From the NCBI GenBank assembly GCA_030490835.1, contig CM059971.1:98670595-98734594 (forward strand): a stretch of DNA of 64,000 nucleotides, in the 5' to 3' direction. Position 1 is the stretch's first letter; each line of letters begins with the position of its first letter. Under the pieces are notes generated by a model, which did no database searches, was not told the origin of the DNA, and worked only from the letters and a program-made list of their open reading frames with translations. The position numbers and the translations under genes are program-made. Positions 34,301 through 45,727 of the stretch are shown here, in pieces. The stretch comes from Annona cherimola. Its lineage: Eukaryota > Streptophyta > Magnoliopsida > Magnoliales > Annonaceae.

Positions 34301-37300
34301 TTGTGATTCTCAGTCTTCACTTTCGGTTTCTAGTCCACCAAATTCTCCCACCCACCTCTCACATGATGATTTGGATGAATGTGGAGATCCACCACACTTG
34401 GCACCTGTTGATGATGGTGTAAAACAGATGTCTTTATCTGACAATGAACCTGTCATTTCAATGTCAGAGGAAAGGAAGGCAAACATTATGTTAACCCCAA
34501 GGCCAGCATCTTCTATTGAAGATGAAGAGTGGGCAACTGGTGGCAATGAAGAACTTCAGTTGCAAGAAGAATATGATGAAGTGGAAGATGATTACCGGGA
34601 AGAAGATGAAGTGCATGAGGGAGAAGGTGAAAACCTTGACCTTACTGCAGAATTCGAAGATTCAAATTCAGAGGAGCAGGACAGAAACAGCAATGTAAAT
34701 CAGCTAGTTTTAGGGTTTGATGAAGGTGTTGAGGTGGTAATGCCAAGTGCAGATGAACTTGCTAGGAAGAGTGAGCAGGTTGTTGGAAGACAAACTCTTT
34801 CTGTTGTCTCTGAACAGGAGGTCAAATCTTTTGATGGTTGTGGTCTACTACCTGAGAACAACTTTTCTGAGTGTAGCTTGGATTGCCCTTCAAAAACGAT
34901 TGAAGAAACTGAAAAGGCACTGCATAATTTAGCTCTCCAGCCAGTGAGTGTTCCACAAAACTCTTCAGCAGCCACTAGACACCTGCAAGATGTTGGGGAA
35001 GCATCCAATAGCTCTGGTTTGCTGGGTCAAGCACTAGTCACATCTGTGAATATGTCACTGCCTTCTCAACAAATCCAGCCAATCCTGTCAACAGTTTCTT
35101 CTGTTTCGAGTCAGTCTGAGGTGCCCCCTCTTAAGTTGCAGTTTGGTCTGTTTTCTGGTCCTTCCTTGATACCTTCACCTGTCCCTGCTATACAGATAGG
35201 CTCTATTCAGATGCCTCTTCATCTTCACCCTCAGGTTGGCCGTTCGGTTACTCATATGCACCCTTCACAATCTCCTGTCTTCCAGTTTGGACAGCTGCGG
35301 TACACATCTCCCATCTCTCCGGGAATATTGCCTTTAGCTCCTCAGACTGTGCCGTTTGTGCAATCTACTGTTTCGTCACACTATTCCATGAGTCAAAGTT
35401 CTGCAGTGCGGCAGTATAATCAAGCAACTGAAGATTCCTCTGTTCAGAGTCCCAGCTCAAAAGATAAAATGACTTCACCTTCTATGGATAACCAGCCAGG
35501 TCTTTCACCAAAACTCATGAAACCACCCGAGGAAACTTTTGTGGAGCTGAAGGGCTTGCCAATAACAGTCAATGGGGATAAAAATCTTTTGTCATCTAGC
35601 CATGGAGAAAGCTCTTTTGGTAGAGACAACAGGCTCAGGCCTGAATCCATTTCTCATGTCGAAAATCAAAGCGTTCGAGATAAGACTGTGAAAAGGAGCT
35701 ATAGATCCTTTTCTAATAATGGAGATATGCAAGGTCAGGTTCATAATGATAGCACAACATCCCGTCCCTTTCATAAAGAGAGAAACTTTACAAGGACAAA
35801 GGCTCCTCCTGGCTCAGTACCTGGTATTAAGGGGAGAAAATTTGTTTATACCATCAGGAATGGTTCACGATCTTCAGTTCCTGTCTCCGAAGCTTCACGA
35901 GTTGATTCTGGTGGATTCCAGAGAAGACCTCGCCGAAATTTCAGGAGAACAGAGTTTGTAGCACGGGAAAATGTTGATGTGAGGCAATCAGGAGGTGTTG
36001 GCTCAACTAGCTACTCAGGGCAAGTTGAAAAGTCAAATTTCAGTGGAAGGATGCCGGTTTCTTCGAGACATGTAGGCAAGAAAGACGCTGGAGCAAATAA
36101 ATCCAGCAAGTCAATGGACCTGGAGACCTATCAGACATCAGGTTCTCTTAGTTCACGTGTTACTGATTCTGAAACTAGGGTAGACAGAATATTTGGAAGT
36201 ACAGCAGCAAATATCTCTCTCTCTGGTGAAGTTGTCCTCAAAACTGATGGCACTTTGGAAGAGGATGTTGATGCGCCTCTGCAAAGTGGTATTGTCCGTG
36301 TTTTCAAGCAGTCAGGCATAGAAGCTCCTAGCGATGAAGATGATTTCATTGAGGTGAGATCTAAAAGGCAAATGTTAAATGATCGACGGGAACAGAGGGA
36401 AAAAGAGATTAAAGCCAAGTCAAAAGTTGCAAAGGTAGTTTTTTGGGTTGCATCTCTAGGCTTTTTTCTTGAGTCGGGTTTCTTTCCCACACTGCCACTT
36501 GCATTTTGACAAATATTGGTCAATTAATTTGTATTTGTCTGTGACAGGCACCCCGAAGATCTCGTCCGATTTCACAAAGTACTGCAGGTTCATCCAATTA
36601 TAACAGGGTGGCAACATCTTTAAATGCAGAAACAACAAAGTGTGTTCACCCTGAGTCTGCAGTCACTGACAGGAGGGTCTCAAATACTTCCGAGTTGTCA
36701 TCTGGATTCTCTGCCAGTATTGCATCTCCTCTACCTCCAATTGGGACTCCAACAGTAAACATGGACATCCAACCCGATACTAGATCTCTTGCTGCTATTA
36801 AGTATGTGCGCAGCTTGCATTGTTTATAATATTGGCATGATCATTGTTGAGCTTCTAATGCTTGTGCTTTCTTCTGCAGGTCACATACCACAAGCTCTGT
36901 GCTACCAAATGTTGTTTCAGAGCTATCATTTGAGAACAAGAACATGGATAATATGCCCTCCTCTTTGGGTACATGGGTAGATGCATGCATTAATCAGCAG
37001 GTACTGCAATCGCATATGATGCTACCTTTTCCTATGTCTGCGTTAGCTATATAGCCTTGGTGTATACCAAGCTTCTTATTGCACTTTCCCTTCTGTATGT
37101 GGTTCTTCATGATTTAATTGTGTGCTTGTGGTTACATATGTAGCTGATTCTGTTGTGATTCGGGGGATATTTATGCATTTATTTCAACTTCTCTTTAGGG
37201 TATTTTGAATGGCTGTATTAGGGTGTGTAATGCAGTAGGAAGTTTATTACATGACAAAGTTTATTAGAGGGCACATTTGAAAAATGTAAATAGATGATTG

Positions 37301-40300
37301 GAAGAATATGGTTGAATGATTGAGAGAGAATATGTAGGATAAATGAATGAAAAGGTGGAAACACTGATTAAAATTTAAGGATAAATGTTTAAGATGTAGC
37401 AGGGGCCAGGGCTGCCACTCGGGTTGACCTGAAACCACCCAACCTGTCTTCTTTAAGGTTTTGGATTTTGATCTTTGGGAATTTGGTTTGAACCCAACCC
37501 CAATTAAAATTGGGTTGGGATTGAGTTTCGAAGAACCCAATCCAAATCCCAAACCCGAACTCTAACAAATATGCTAGAAAAAGATCACATATGACACTTG
37601 TAGTTTTTGGTGTAGGTATAGGGTGTGTTTGGGAATGGATAAAACTTTTGTGAAAAGTTTAAAGAGTAAAAGTTGTCAAATGATGTGATATGATATGGGT
37701 AATGATAATGAGTAAAGAGGATAAAGTTAAAATAGATAGATTAGTTGTGTAGAAATGATTGAAAAGGAGGGTAGTTACATAGGAAAATGTGAAAAAATGA
37801 TTAAAGAATAGGATGGTTATGAAAAGTGAAAAGTTTTAAATTGAACAGTTTTAACTTAACAATTTCTACACATTGCCAAACACACTTACAATTTTTTTTG
37901 TAGTCTTTTTATTGTACCATTCATGATTATTATCTTGAAAGAGAAAAATATTCTGTCTACAGTTTTTTGAATAGCTATCGAATGCACATGTAGTCTTATA
38001 ATTATGCAATCATGTGAACGTACTTAATGAGAATAACCTGAATTCCAGCCCAACTTCCCCCGGATTTCTCACCCCAATTTCCACTCTAATTCAACTTGAA
38101 CTCATCTCAAACCTGACTTATTAAAGTAGGGTTAGGGTTTAAATTTTGGAAATAAGGTTGGGTTGGGTTAGGGTTAGGTTAGGGTTCAGGTTCACATAGT
38201 AGTCCTTCGATTAGGTACCTGAGCCCGAATCATCCAAGTTGCACTCCCAAATTATTGGGAATAAAGAGGTGTAAGATGATGTTGGTAGTACCTTAGTTTG
38301 TTAGAATTGAGTGCACTGTGCAATAGAGGATACTATGCTCCCTATCCCATGAAGAGAGCAGAAGGTTACAGCTGAGCTGAAAATGTTAAGAGAGAACAAC
38401 TGCGATAGGCTTTGCAAGACCTTTAAAATCTTTACACACTAAACTCCAAAACCATCTTAATGTATTTTTGTTTCCGATGTTACTATATGATGTGTGTGAA
38501 TATGATGCATTAGGCAATCGTGACTATTAAAATAGGTTGGTTGGCCCGACAGGTTGAGAGGTTGATGGAGATCATGTTGACATGCGCCCGCTCCATACCT
38601 ATCCAAGGCACGATTGTAGAAATTAGGGTTTATTTTTATGAACGATTTATATTATGAGGTTTTTATTTTTTTGCAATTATTTTTAGGGCATAAGTTGTTG
38701 CATAAGTTAGTCTAGTATGTAAGTTTACTTATAGGGTAAGTTTGCATATTGCGTAAAGTTTCACTTTCTTAGTCCTTAAGTTATCTTTTTCTATAAATAG
38801 GGTTACAGAGGTTTTATGTTCTTTCTTTTCCTCTACTCGTCCTGGATGAGAGGCCCTATGCTTCAATAATCAAATCTATGGTTGTTCTGCTGAGGTTGGA
38901 TTGGTATCATAGTTGGATGTGTACCACTGATTCCAAAAAGTTGGACATATTCATATATATTATGTTTTACTGATTTAGGGATTCCTCTTTATCTTAGGAA
39001 TATTATTTCACACTGTTGATGTTGTTTTATCCCTAAGCTCCATGTAAAAAAAAATAAAATTAGGTTCTCTTTTGGAACAGTCCATAATTGATAGGAAGCT
39101 GTTAATATGTTGCTTAACAGTCAAGCACAATAACTGTACACATGGTGCATACTTAGAGTGCGTTTGGCAATGTGCAAAAAATGTTAAGTTAAAATTTTTC
39201 AATCTAAAACTTTTCACTCTCCACAACTACCATATTTTTTAATTATTTTTTCACATTTTCCTATACAACTATCCTACTTTTCAATCATTTCTACACAACT
39301 ACCCACACAACTAACCTATCTATTTTAACTTTATCTTCTTTACTCCTCATCATTATCCCTATCATATCACATCATTTGACAACTTTTACTCTCCAAAACT
39401 ATTCATCAGAAGTTTTATCCATTCCCAAACACACCCTTAATCATATCGAATATGTCAAAACATGTGGCAGGAGCAATTCAATTGACATGCTAAAATCTTA
39501 GGTCTTATGTTTGATTTTCTCAAATCAATTACAAACAGGGCCTAACATTTGGAGAAAAATAGGCAATTTGTGCTGGGAAAATGGCTGTAACTGATGCCAA
39601 TCAAAGAAACTCTGTGGTATTGCTCAACCGTCAACAGTTTTCAATGACGACCTGAACTAGGACAGTTTAACCTGGCATATTTCATTCAGTTTGTACAAAT
39701 CCTCTCTGCATGTAACTTATTCTTCACTTACCTAATCTCTCAAAATTTGGAACCAACCCAGTGCAAATGGCTTAGATTGTATAAACTTGTAAATAAAAGA
39801 CATGATTAATAGTTTAGTTACCACAATACTCTTCCTCCTTTCTTCTTGATGAATTTTGGAGTTGCATTTTATGAAAATTTAAAAACAGCTGCTTCAGGTA
39901 AAAACAAAAATCAAGGTTCGCACCCCCACCGAAATTTAATAACTTCTACAATTTTACTTTAAATTTTGAAAAACATTCGAAAATATAATTTAGTTTGATA
40001 TGATTGCCCCCACTCAAATAATTGTATAACTCCTCCATATCAAATTGCCCTCCACTCCTCGAAGGTCCTACATCTGCCCCTGCACACCATCTTTCATCCA
40101 GCTTTGACTTTTTCTGAATAATTTAATGATTCTTTACTAACTAGTCTCTTTCAAGTGATCCTGTTTGAACTGGAGCTTATGAAAGACATGATGTTGCTTA
40201 GCTAGTACATTTCTTAATTCACTAGCCATGAGTTTTAATCTGAATGTTAAATTATGATTATGAATTGGTATCAGCATTCTTGTGCACTGATTTATTTTAC

Positions 40301-43300
40301 TCTGTTGTTAGATCTTTCTTGAGCACTTCTGGAATTTCTTCTCTTATTTTCTACTCTGTTTCTTCTCCTAACTTTTTCTGTCCTTCAAACCTAAAGGGCC
40401 TTTTCCATTTGGATATCATCCAGGAAAAATTCTCTGTTTGTTTGTTTTCTCACTGACTGATTCCTTTAGGTTTGTCAGGGAATGAGGAAAAGAAAAACGG
40501 GGACAGAGAAATATCGAGAAGTGTGAAAAGGGAGGGATATGATGTGATAGGAGGTAATGATTAGGAGTAAAGTGAATAAAGACAAAGTAGGTGGGCTTTT
40601 GAATGAAAAATATGGGAAATAATGATTGAAAATGATTACAACCAATAATCAGTAAATGTAGGCTAGTCAAATACTTAAAATGTGAAATCACACTACATGT
40701 GTGAATAAATGTGATGAAAGGGGCAGGAAATTTTTCTACTTTTTCCTCATTACCAAAAATAGTTAAGTGAAGACAAATTTATTGAATGTATTTTGTGGCA
40801 TATGCTTATCATAACTACCAATATTGTGGATGTGTCATTTACTGAAGGCAAATTTATTGAATGTCTTTTGTAGTATGTGCTTGTCATACTATCAATCAAT
40901 AGTGTGGATGTCTCACTTCCTCATTTTGGCTCTGCTGAGAATTCTTAAACCCATTAGGAGAAATCCAGCCAATGTGTGACGTCCTCCCTCAACCCAGGCA
41001 CAACCTCGACATTTTTGCTTCTTTATTGTCTCATTTTTCTGCCTCATTTTTTCTGTAGGTGATGTCCTTAACCCAGACACAACTTGACGAGGCCATGAAG
41101 CCAGCACGGTTTGATGCACATTCTGGTACTGTTACTGATCATTCTACCAGTGGATTGGAGCATGCCAAGCAGTCAACATCAGTTTTAACTCAGGATATAT
41201 CATTTCCTTCTTCTGTTAGCCCTCTGAATTCACTTCTTGCTGGGGAAAAAATTCAATTTGGTGAGCTTTCTGTTTCATTTGGCACCTCATCTTTTTGAAT
41301 TTGCAGGATTACAGTTTTTTGAACAGATTGATGCATCAGGTGCTGTTACATCTCCAACTTTGTTGCCTCCAAGCAGCCGGGCTGTTTCAAGTGGGATAGG
41401 GGCACCTGGTTCATGTAGGTCGGATGTTGCCACTGATCATAGTTTGTCCGCGTCTGAGGGTGACTGCACTTTATTTTTTGATAAGGAGAAGCATCCCGAT
41501 GGATCTTGTATTCACCTAGAAGACCCTGAGGCTGAAGCTGAGGCAGCTGCTTCAGCCGTTGCTGTTGCTGCAATCAGTAATGATGAGTTGGTTGGCAATG
41601 GCATAGGCACATGCTCTAGTACTGTTTCGGAGACCAAAAGCTTTGGGGGTCCAGACGTTTCAGGATTACCACCTGGAGGTGCTCAAATGACACTTCAAGC
41701 TGTTTGGATAGCAATTAGATATTTGCTGCTCAACTACATGTTGAATGTGGAATTTTTTGCAGGTTCAACGGATGGTCAGCAAGCATCTGTACAAGCAAGG
41801 GGTGAAGAGTCTTTGACCGTGGCACTTCCAGCGGATCTTTCTGTTGAGACCCCACCATTGTCTTTATGGGCTCCTTTACCTAGCCCTCCAAATTCTTCAG
41901 GGCCAATGCTTTCTCACTTTCCAGGGGCTCCAGCATCTCACTTTCCTTGCTACGAAATGAACCCCATGCTAGGGGGGCCTATTTTTGCCTTTGGGCCCCA
42001 TGATGAGTCTTCTAGCAGTCAGTCACAGTCACAAAAAAGTAGCACACCAGCAACTGGCCCACTTGGAGCATGGCAACAGTGCCATTCTGGCGTCGACTCT
42101 TTTTATGGTCCTCCAGCTGGATTTACTGGTCCTTTCATCAGTCCTCCAGCTGGCATTCCAGGTGTTCAAGGCCCACCTCACATGGTTGTTTACAACCATT
42201 TTGCACCAGTTGGGCAGTATGGGCAGGTTGGGTTAAGTTTCATGGGAACAACTTATATTCCGTCAGGGAAGCAACCTGACTGGAAGCACACACCTGTGTC
42301 TTCCGTGGGTGTTAGCGAAGGTGACATGAACAATCTTAGTATTGTCTCCAGTCAGCGGAATCCTCCAGGCATGCCTGCTCCCATTCAGCATCTGGCCCCG
42401 GGTTCGCCTTTGTTGCCAATGGCATCTCCACTGGCCATGTTTGACATGGCCCCATTCCAGGTAGAATTTGAACGCAATCTGTTTGGGCAACTATCTTAAA
42501 TAAAATATTTAATTGTTAAAAGCTAATTATTCTTCTAGTCTGTCTTATATAGATTAGAAAGTTCTCTTTTATTGTGTGCAATTTTTCTATTTTTCTTTAA
42601 AAAAATTTGATGGAAATGGTATCATATGAGTCGTGTTTATTGCTTCTGTTTTTATTTTAGATTGTTATTCTATAATTTTTAGTTTAATTGTCGCAACCGA
42701 TGATAAAGTAAACCTGTTTCTGCTTCAGCCATCAACTGAGATACCAGTGCAAGCTCATTGGTCTCACATTCCCGCAGCACCCCTTCACTCTGTGCCACTG
42801 TCAGTGCCATTGCAGCAACAGGTGGAAGGGGGGCTTCTTTCCCAATTCAATCGTGGAGCACAGGTTGATTCATCCCCTGTGAAAGTGTTCCATGACAGTC
42901 GAACTTCAACACCTGCTGAGAATGGGAGGAACTTCCATGTTGCAGCTGACTCCTCACAATTGCCAGACGAACTGGGTCTAGTTGAGCCCACGAGCTCTGC
43001 TCCAGCTCATGCTCCCACAACCAGAGCTGCTGCTTTCAGTGGCGCAAATGGAAGCAGCAAAGTTCAGTCTCTTGCAAAGAGCACATCCCGGAGCAGTGTG
43101 GCAAATGCCAATGAAAGCAGTCTTGGCAACAGCATTAGTGGCAGTGGTAACACTGGCAGCAGCAGTAGCCAGAGTATGGCTTCCTCGTTGAAGAATCAAG
43201 CCACCCAGCAGTACCTTCAACCAATTGGGTATGCGGACCTGAGAGTAGGACAGTCCCATAAGATTGGTGCAGGAGGGGAGTGGCACCAACGTAAGATGGG

Positions 43301-43415
43301 CTTCCAAGGAAGGAATCAAACTTCAGGTTCAGACAAGAATTTTGCTGCATCCAAGATGAAGCAAATCTATGTTGCTAAGCCAGCAGCAAGTGGGACTGCA
43401 ACAACTAATGTATGA
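31326..43415 (+). CDS. Large disordered BAT2/PRRC2-type protein
   Basis: Seven coding exons, all GT-AG and in phase, give 2469 residues: 31326-36434, 36548-36801, 36880-37000, 41059-41260, 41340-41678, 41763-42460 and 42729-43415 (TGA). The N-terminus has the BAT2_N style: KFVSVNLNKSYGQPRSS, then LNLPSLRKEHER and VVLRGEDFPSLRA near residue 190. Residues about 575-690 form a long charged helix rich in Glu, Arg and Lys; acidic (about 1070-1130) and Ser/Pro/Gln-rich stretches follow. The end (YLQPIGYADLRVGQSHKIG, EWHQRKMGFQGRNQ) looks conserved. Plants have such proteins, of which MOS1 is the studied distant relative in immune gene regulation; metazoan PRRC2 proteins bind RNA and translation factors. 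The function here is inference. Most of the protein should be disordered. The ATG at 31326 is preferred over the TTG before it. Confidence 0.87.
37400..38265. mobile_element. GGTTGGG-rich hAT-like element with nested Tourist MITE
   Basis: The left part (CAGGGCTGCCACTCGGGTTG) and the complement of the right part (TTGGGAGTGCAACTTGGATG) are tip-like. Inner blocks of AACCCAATCC and GGTTGGGTTAGGG are inverted relative to each other. A Tourist-like MITE sits inside it at 37621-37886. No 8 bp duplication could be recognised, so the limits are approximate. Confidence 0.45.
37621..37886 (+). mobile_element. Tourist-like MITE, copy D
   Basis: It starts GGGTGTGTTTGGGAATG and ends GCCAAACACACTT. The interior blocks match copies A and B closely. 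The target duplication is eroded (ATA versus ACA). Confidence 0.8.
39156..39436 (-). mobile_element. Tourist-like MITE, copy E
   Basis: The reverse-orientation copy, 281 bp, has ends GAGTGCGTTTGGCAATG and CCCAAACACACCC and a perfect TTA duplication on both sides (39153-39155, 39437-39439). Because it lies about 1.3 kb from copy D in the opposite orientation, the pair could form a long inverted structure in the pre-mRNA. Confidence 0.88.
40480..40740 (+). mobile_element. Weak Tourist-like trace
   Basis: Blocks such as GATATGATGTGATAGGAGGT, AATGATTAGGAGTAAAGTGA and AATGATTGAAAATGATT follow the family order, but the ends are unrecognisable. This may be a distant relative and not a decayed copy. 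Confidence 0.35.
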
Positions 43416-45727
43416 TTTGGAGGCATTGGCTTCTGCAATTTTTGGTGGACGTCTCTGTTATTTATTAGCTGTTTTGCTTAGTGATTTGTCATTGTGAGTC
43501 ACCTTGTTTTCCAATGCTTGAGAGAGGGTGGGAGAAGCAGACTGGTATGTGTCGTACAAGCGGTTCTTCATTCTCACTCTCTGGCTTCAAAAGAGGTTAA
43601 TGGTAGGCGTTTGCTGTATGAATTCCAGCAGATACTACAAACTAATTTCAATGATAAAATCATTATTGTTTATTTTATTTTTATACGTGGCCCTCAGTGT
43701 TTGTCATGGCATTCTTGTTTCCGATCTTCCATGTCGTTTCTTTCGAAATTTGAGTTTTTAGCAGACAAAAAGGTCATGAAGGAACTAAAATTATTGTTCT
43801 CTTTGAGGGAGATTTTCATTTTGTTACTGCCCTCGAGGTGGAAAAACACAAAAGGAAATTGATTTGGGATTGTGATTCAATGAGGCAGTCTCTCGCCGAA
43901 TTTTCTGCTGCCTACCCACGTAATGTTATGACTTTATGATGTTTTCATAACATCTATTTGGAAATTTGATCATCAATTTTATTGTCTTTCTAGCTAGAAA
44001 GCTAATTACTTACAAGCGGACGGGAGAAACATAATCATTTGAGAGTAAATATGAATTGAAAATTTCTGTCTATCACATAAATATGTGATCAAACATATTT
44101 TGGAAATTTGACCATTACTTTGTGTCTTTTTAGCTAGAAAGCTAAAGACTTACAAGACCATTTTCGAATTTAAAAAAAAAAATCGTGGATCGAAAAAAAC
44201 ATATTCATCAGAGAGTACATATGAATTCAAAATATTTATCTATCACACGTTAATTAAACATCTAACAAAAAGTACATATGAATTCAAAATATTTATCTAT
44301 CGCATATTAATTAAACATCTAACAAAAACATATGCACCTTACAGAATATCTTCCCCAACATGACAAAGATCATATTAAACTCCATAACAGTTTAGTATTT
44401 ACTAATCTATGAAATACTAATCTATGAAATGCATTCATATTTTACAGAACTTTCTCCATTTGCAGATAGCTTCACCTACATAGATCTCCTATTGAAACGA
44501 TTTTGAATATTTTGGTTAAATAGATAATGCTAGAGTAGAAGACACTAACATCTCGTCAACATATCATGATTGATCCAAAACAGAAGGGAATACCTCAATA
44601 TTTTTCGTGAAACATACACAGTGAATTACAACTCACTGATTTATAAGAACATGAGTTAGAAGCCAGTCACAAACACTATTGACCTACAAATTGAAACACC
44701 ATTATTGTTATGTGTGTCAGGGAACCTGTATTAAAATATTCCCATATTGTCAAAATCCTCTTCAAGGAATAGTTTGAAGCCGATGCTAATAATACAAAGG
44801 TTGGTTCCTAAGATTTCTGCAAACAAGTTGCATGTATTATATCAGATCTGTTGTTGTAACTGCAAGATTGATGGGTACAGGAGTTCAGTGAGGAGTAAGT
44901 TGGCGCCCTTACAGTCGAGCTGATAGAATTTGTCTGGGGACCAAGATTCGGCCCCAGTTGTGCTATGGCATCTATGATCCTATTACAAAGCTGGATGATT
45001 CAAATGAGAAAATTCCCAAATGACAATTCGCTTTTTCCAATAGCCATCACCACACTTCTGAACAACCGCATGGAGATCACAATTTTATTTTTTAAAATCA
45101 AATTCAAAAACCACGAATACTAGTCATTGAGAAAATGTCTCAGTTTGGTGCTTGGGATAAAAGAGGATGTTGTTGTGGCTTGGAAAAGAAGGCAATTATA
45201 ACTGGTGGAAGCATAAAAGGTTGGTCTTTCGACCTTTGGTGAAGGAAGTAAAGAAAGCTAAGTGGATATTGGTGCATGAGACATCAAAGTCTGCTTTTAC
45301 GTAGTGCAAGAAAAAGGTAAAAAGGGAGCTTTTGAGGTAAAGCGTGAGGTTCACGTTTAGCAGTGATTCCTTTTTCCCACATCAAGAGATGAATAAAGGC
45401 CGCAGAAGCCTGTCTTTCTTTTCCACTACATAGCGTCATCACTACTATTTCTGAACCAAAGATTTCGAGCTGTCATCTTCAACTGACTCCTATTAACACC
45501 TTGTAATATGATAAGAAATCTCTAATTTTCTAGTTACCAACCTTTTTCCTGTGGTGTATCTTCCTTTCTTATGGGATAACCTGATATCATTTCCCTGATT
45601 AGCTATCAACAGAAGTAATTTGAAATAAAATAATCCAAATAGAGGAATGTAGCACAACATTGTTGACGTTTAGAATGGTTGATACAATCATAATACATTT
45701 ATACTATTAGGCAGAAATTATTTTATC
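43416..45727. other. BAT2-like 3' UTR and intergenic DNA
   Basis: The first roughly 500 bp are probably 3' UTR. The remainder is AT-rich with local repeats (44214-44327, and a looser pair of blocks around TTAGCTAGAAAGCTAA near 43990 and 44130). No gene was recognised before the LHCA5 stop codon at 45728. Confidence 0.4.
44214..44327. repeat. Two-copy tandem repeat, period 57 bp
   Basis: AGTACATATGAATTCAAAAT followed by ATTTATCTATC, TTAATTAAACATCTAACAAA occurs at 44214 and again at 44271, with only a few substitutions. Confidence 0.92.

Larger units (their letters stand above)
37001..41058. other. 4.06 kb intron 3 of the BAT2-like gene
   Basis: This intron holds two Tourist-like MITEs (37621-37886 and 39156-39436, in opposite orientation), a GGTTGGG-rich element around 37400-38265 and a weak Tourist-like trace at about 40480-40740. 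No coding exon was recognised: the flanking exons join in phase and read across the junction as ...ACINQQ|VMSLTQTQLDEAMKP. Confidence 0.8.

Noticed and set aside
38160..38200. Interstitial telomere repeat (GGTTAGGGTTAGG)
   Set aside because: Only a few degenerate units within a GGTTGGG-rich element. It does not form a regular TTTAGGG array.
41301..41339. Extra 11-codon segment at the start of BAT2-like exon 5
   Set aside because: It would require a 46 nt intron, too short for plants, and KIQF-GAVTSP is the junction I expect from relatives. Kept only as a finding.
45120..45420. Possible decayed coding sequence between the BAT2-like gene and LHCA5
   Set aside because: One frame is open for a few dozen codons but no known domain is recognisable and stops interrupt it.
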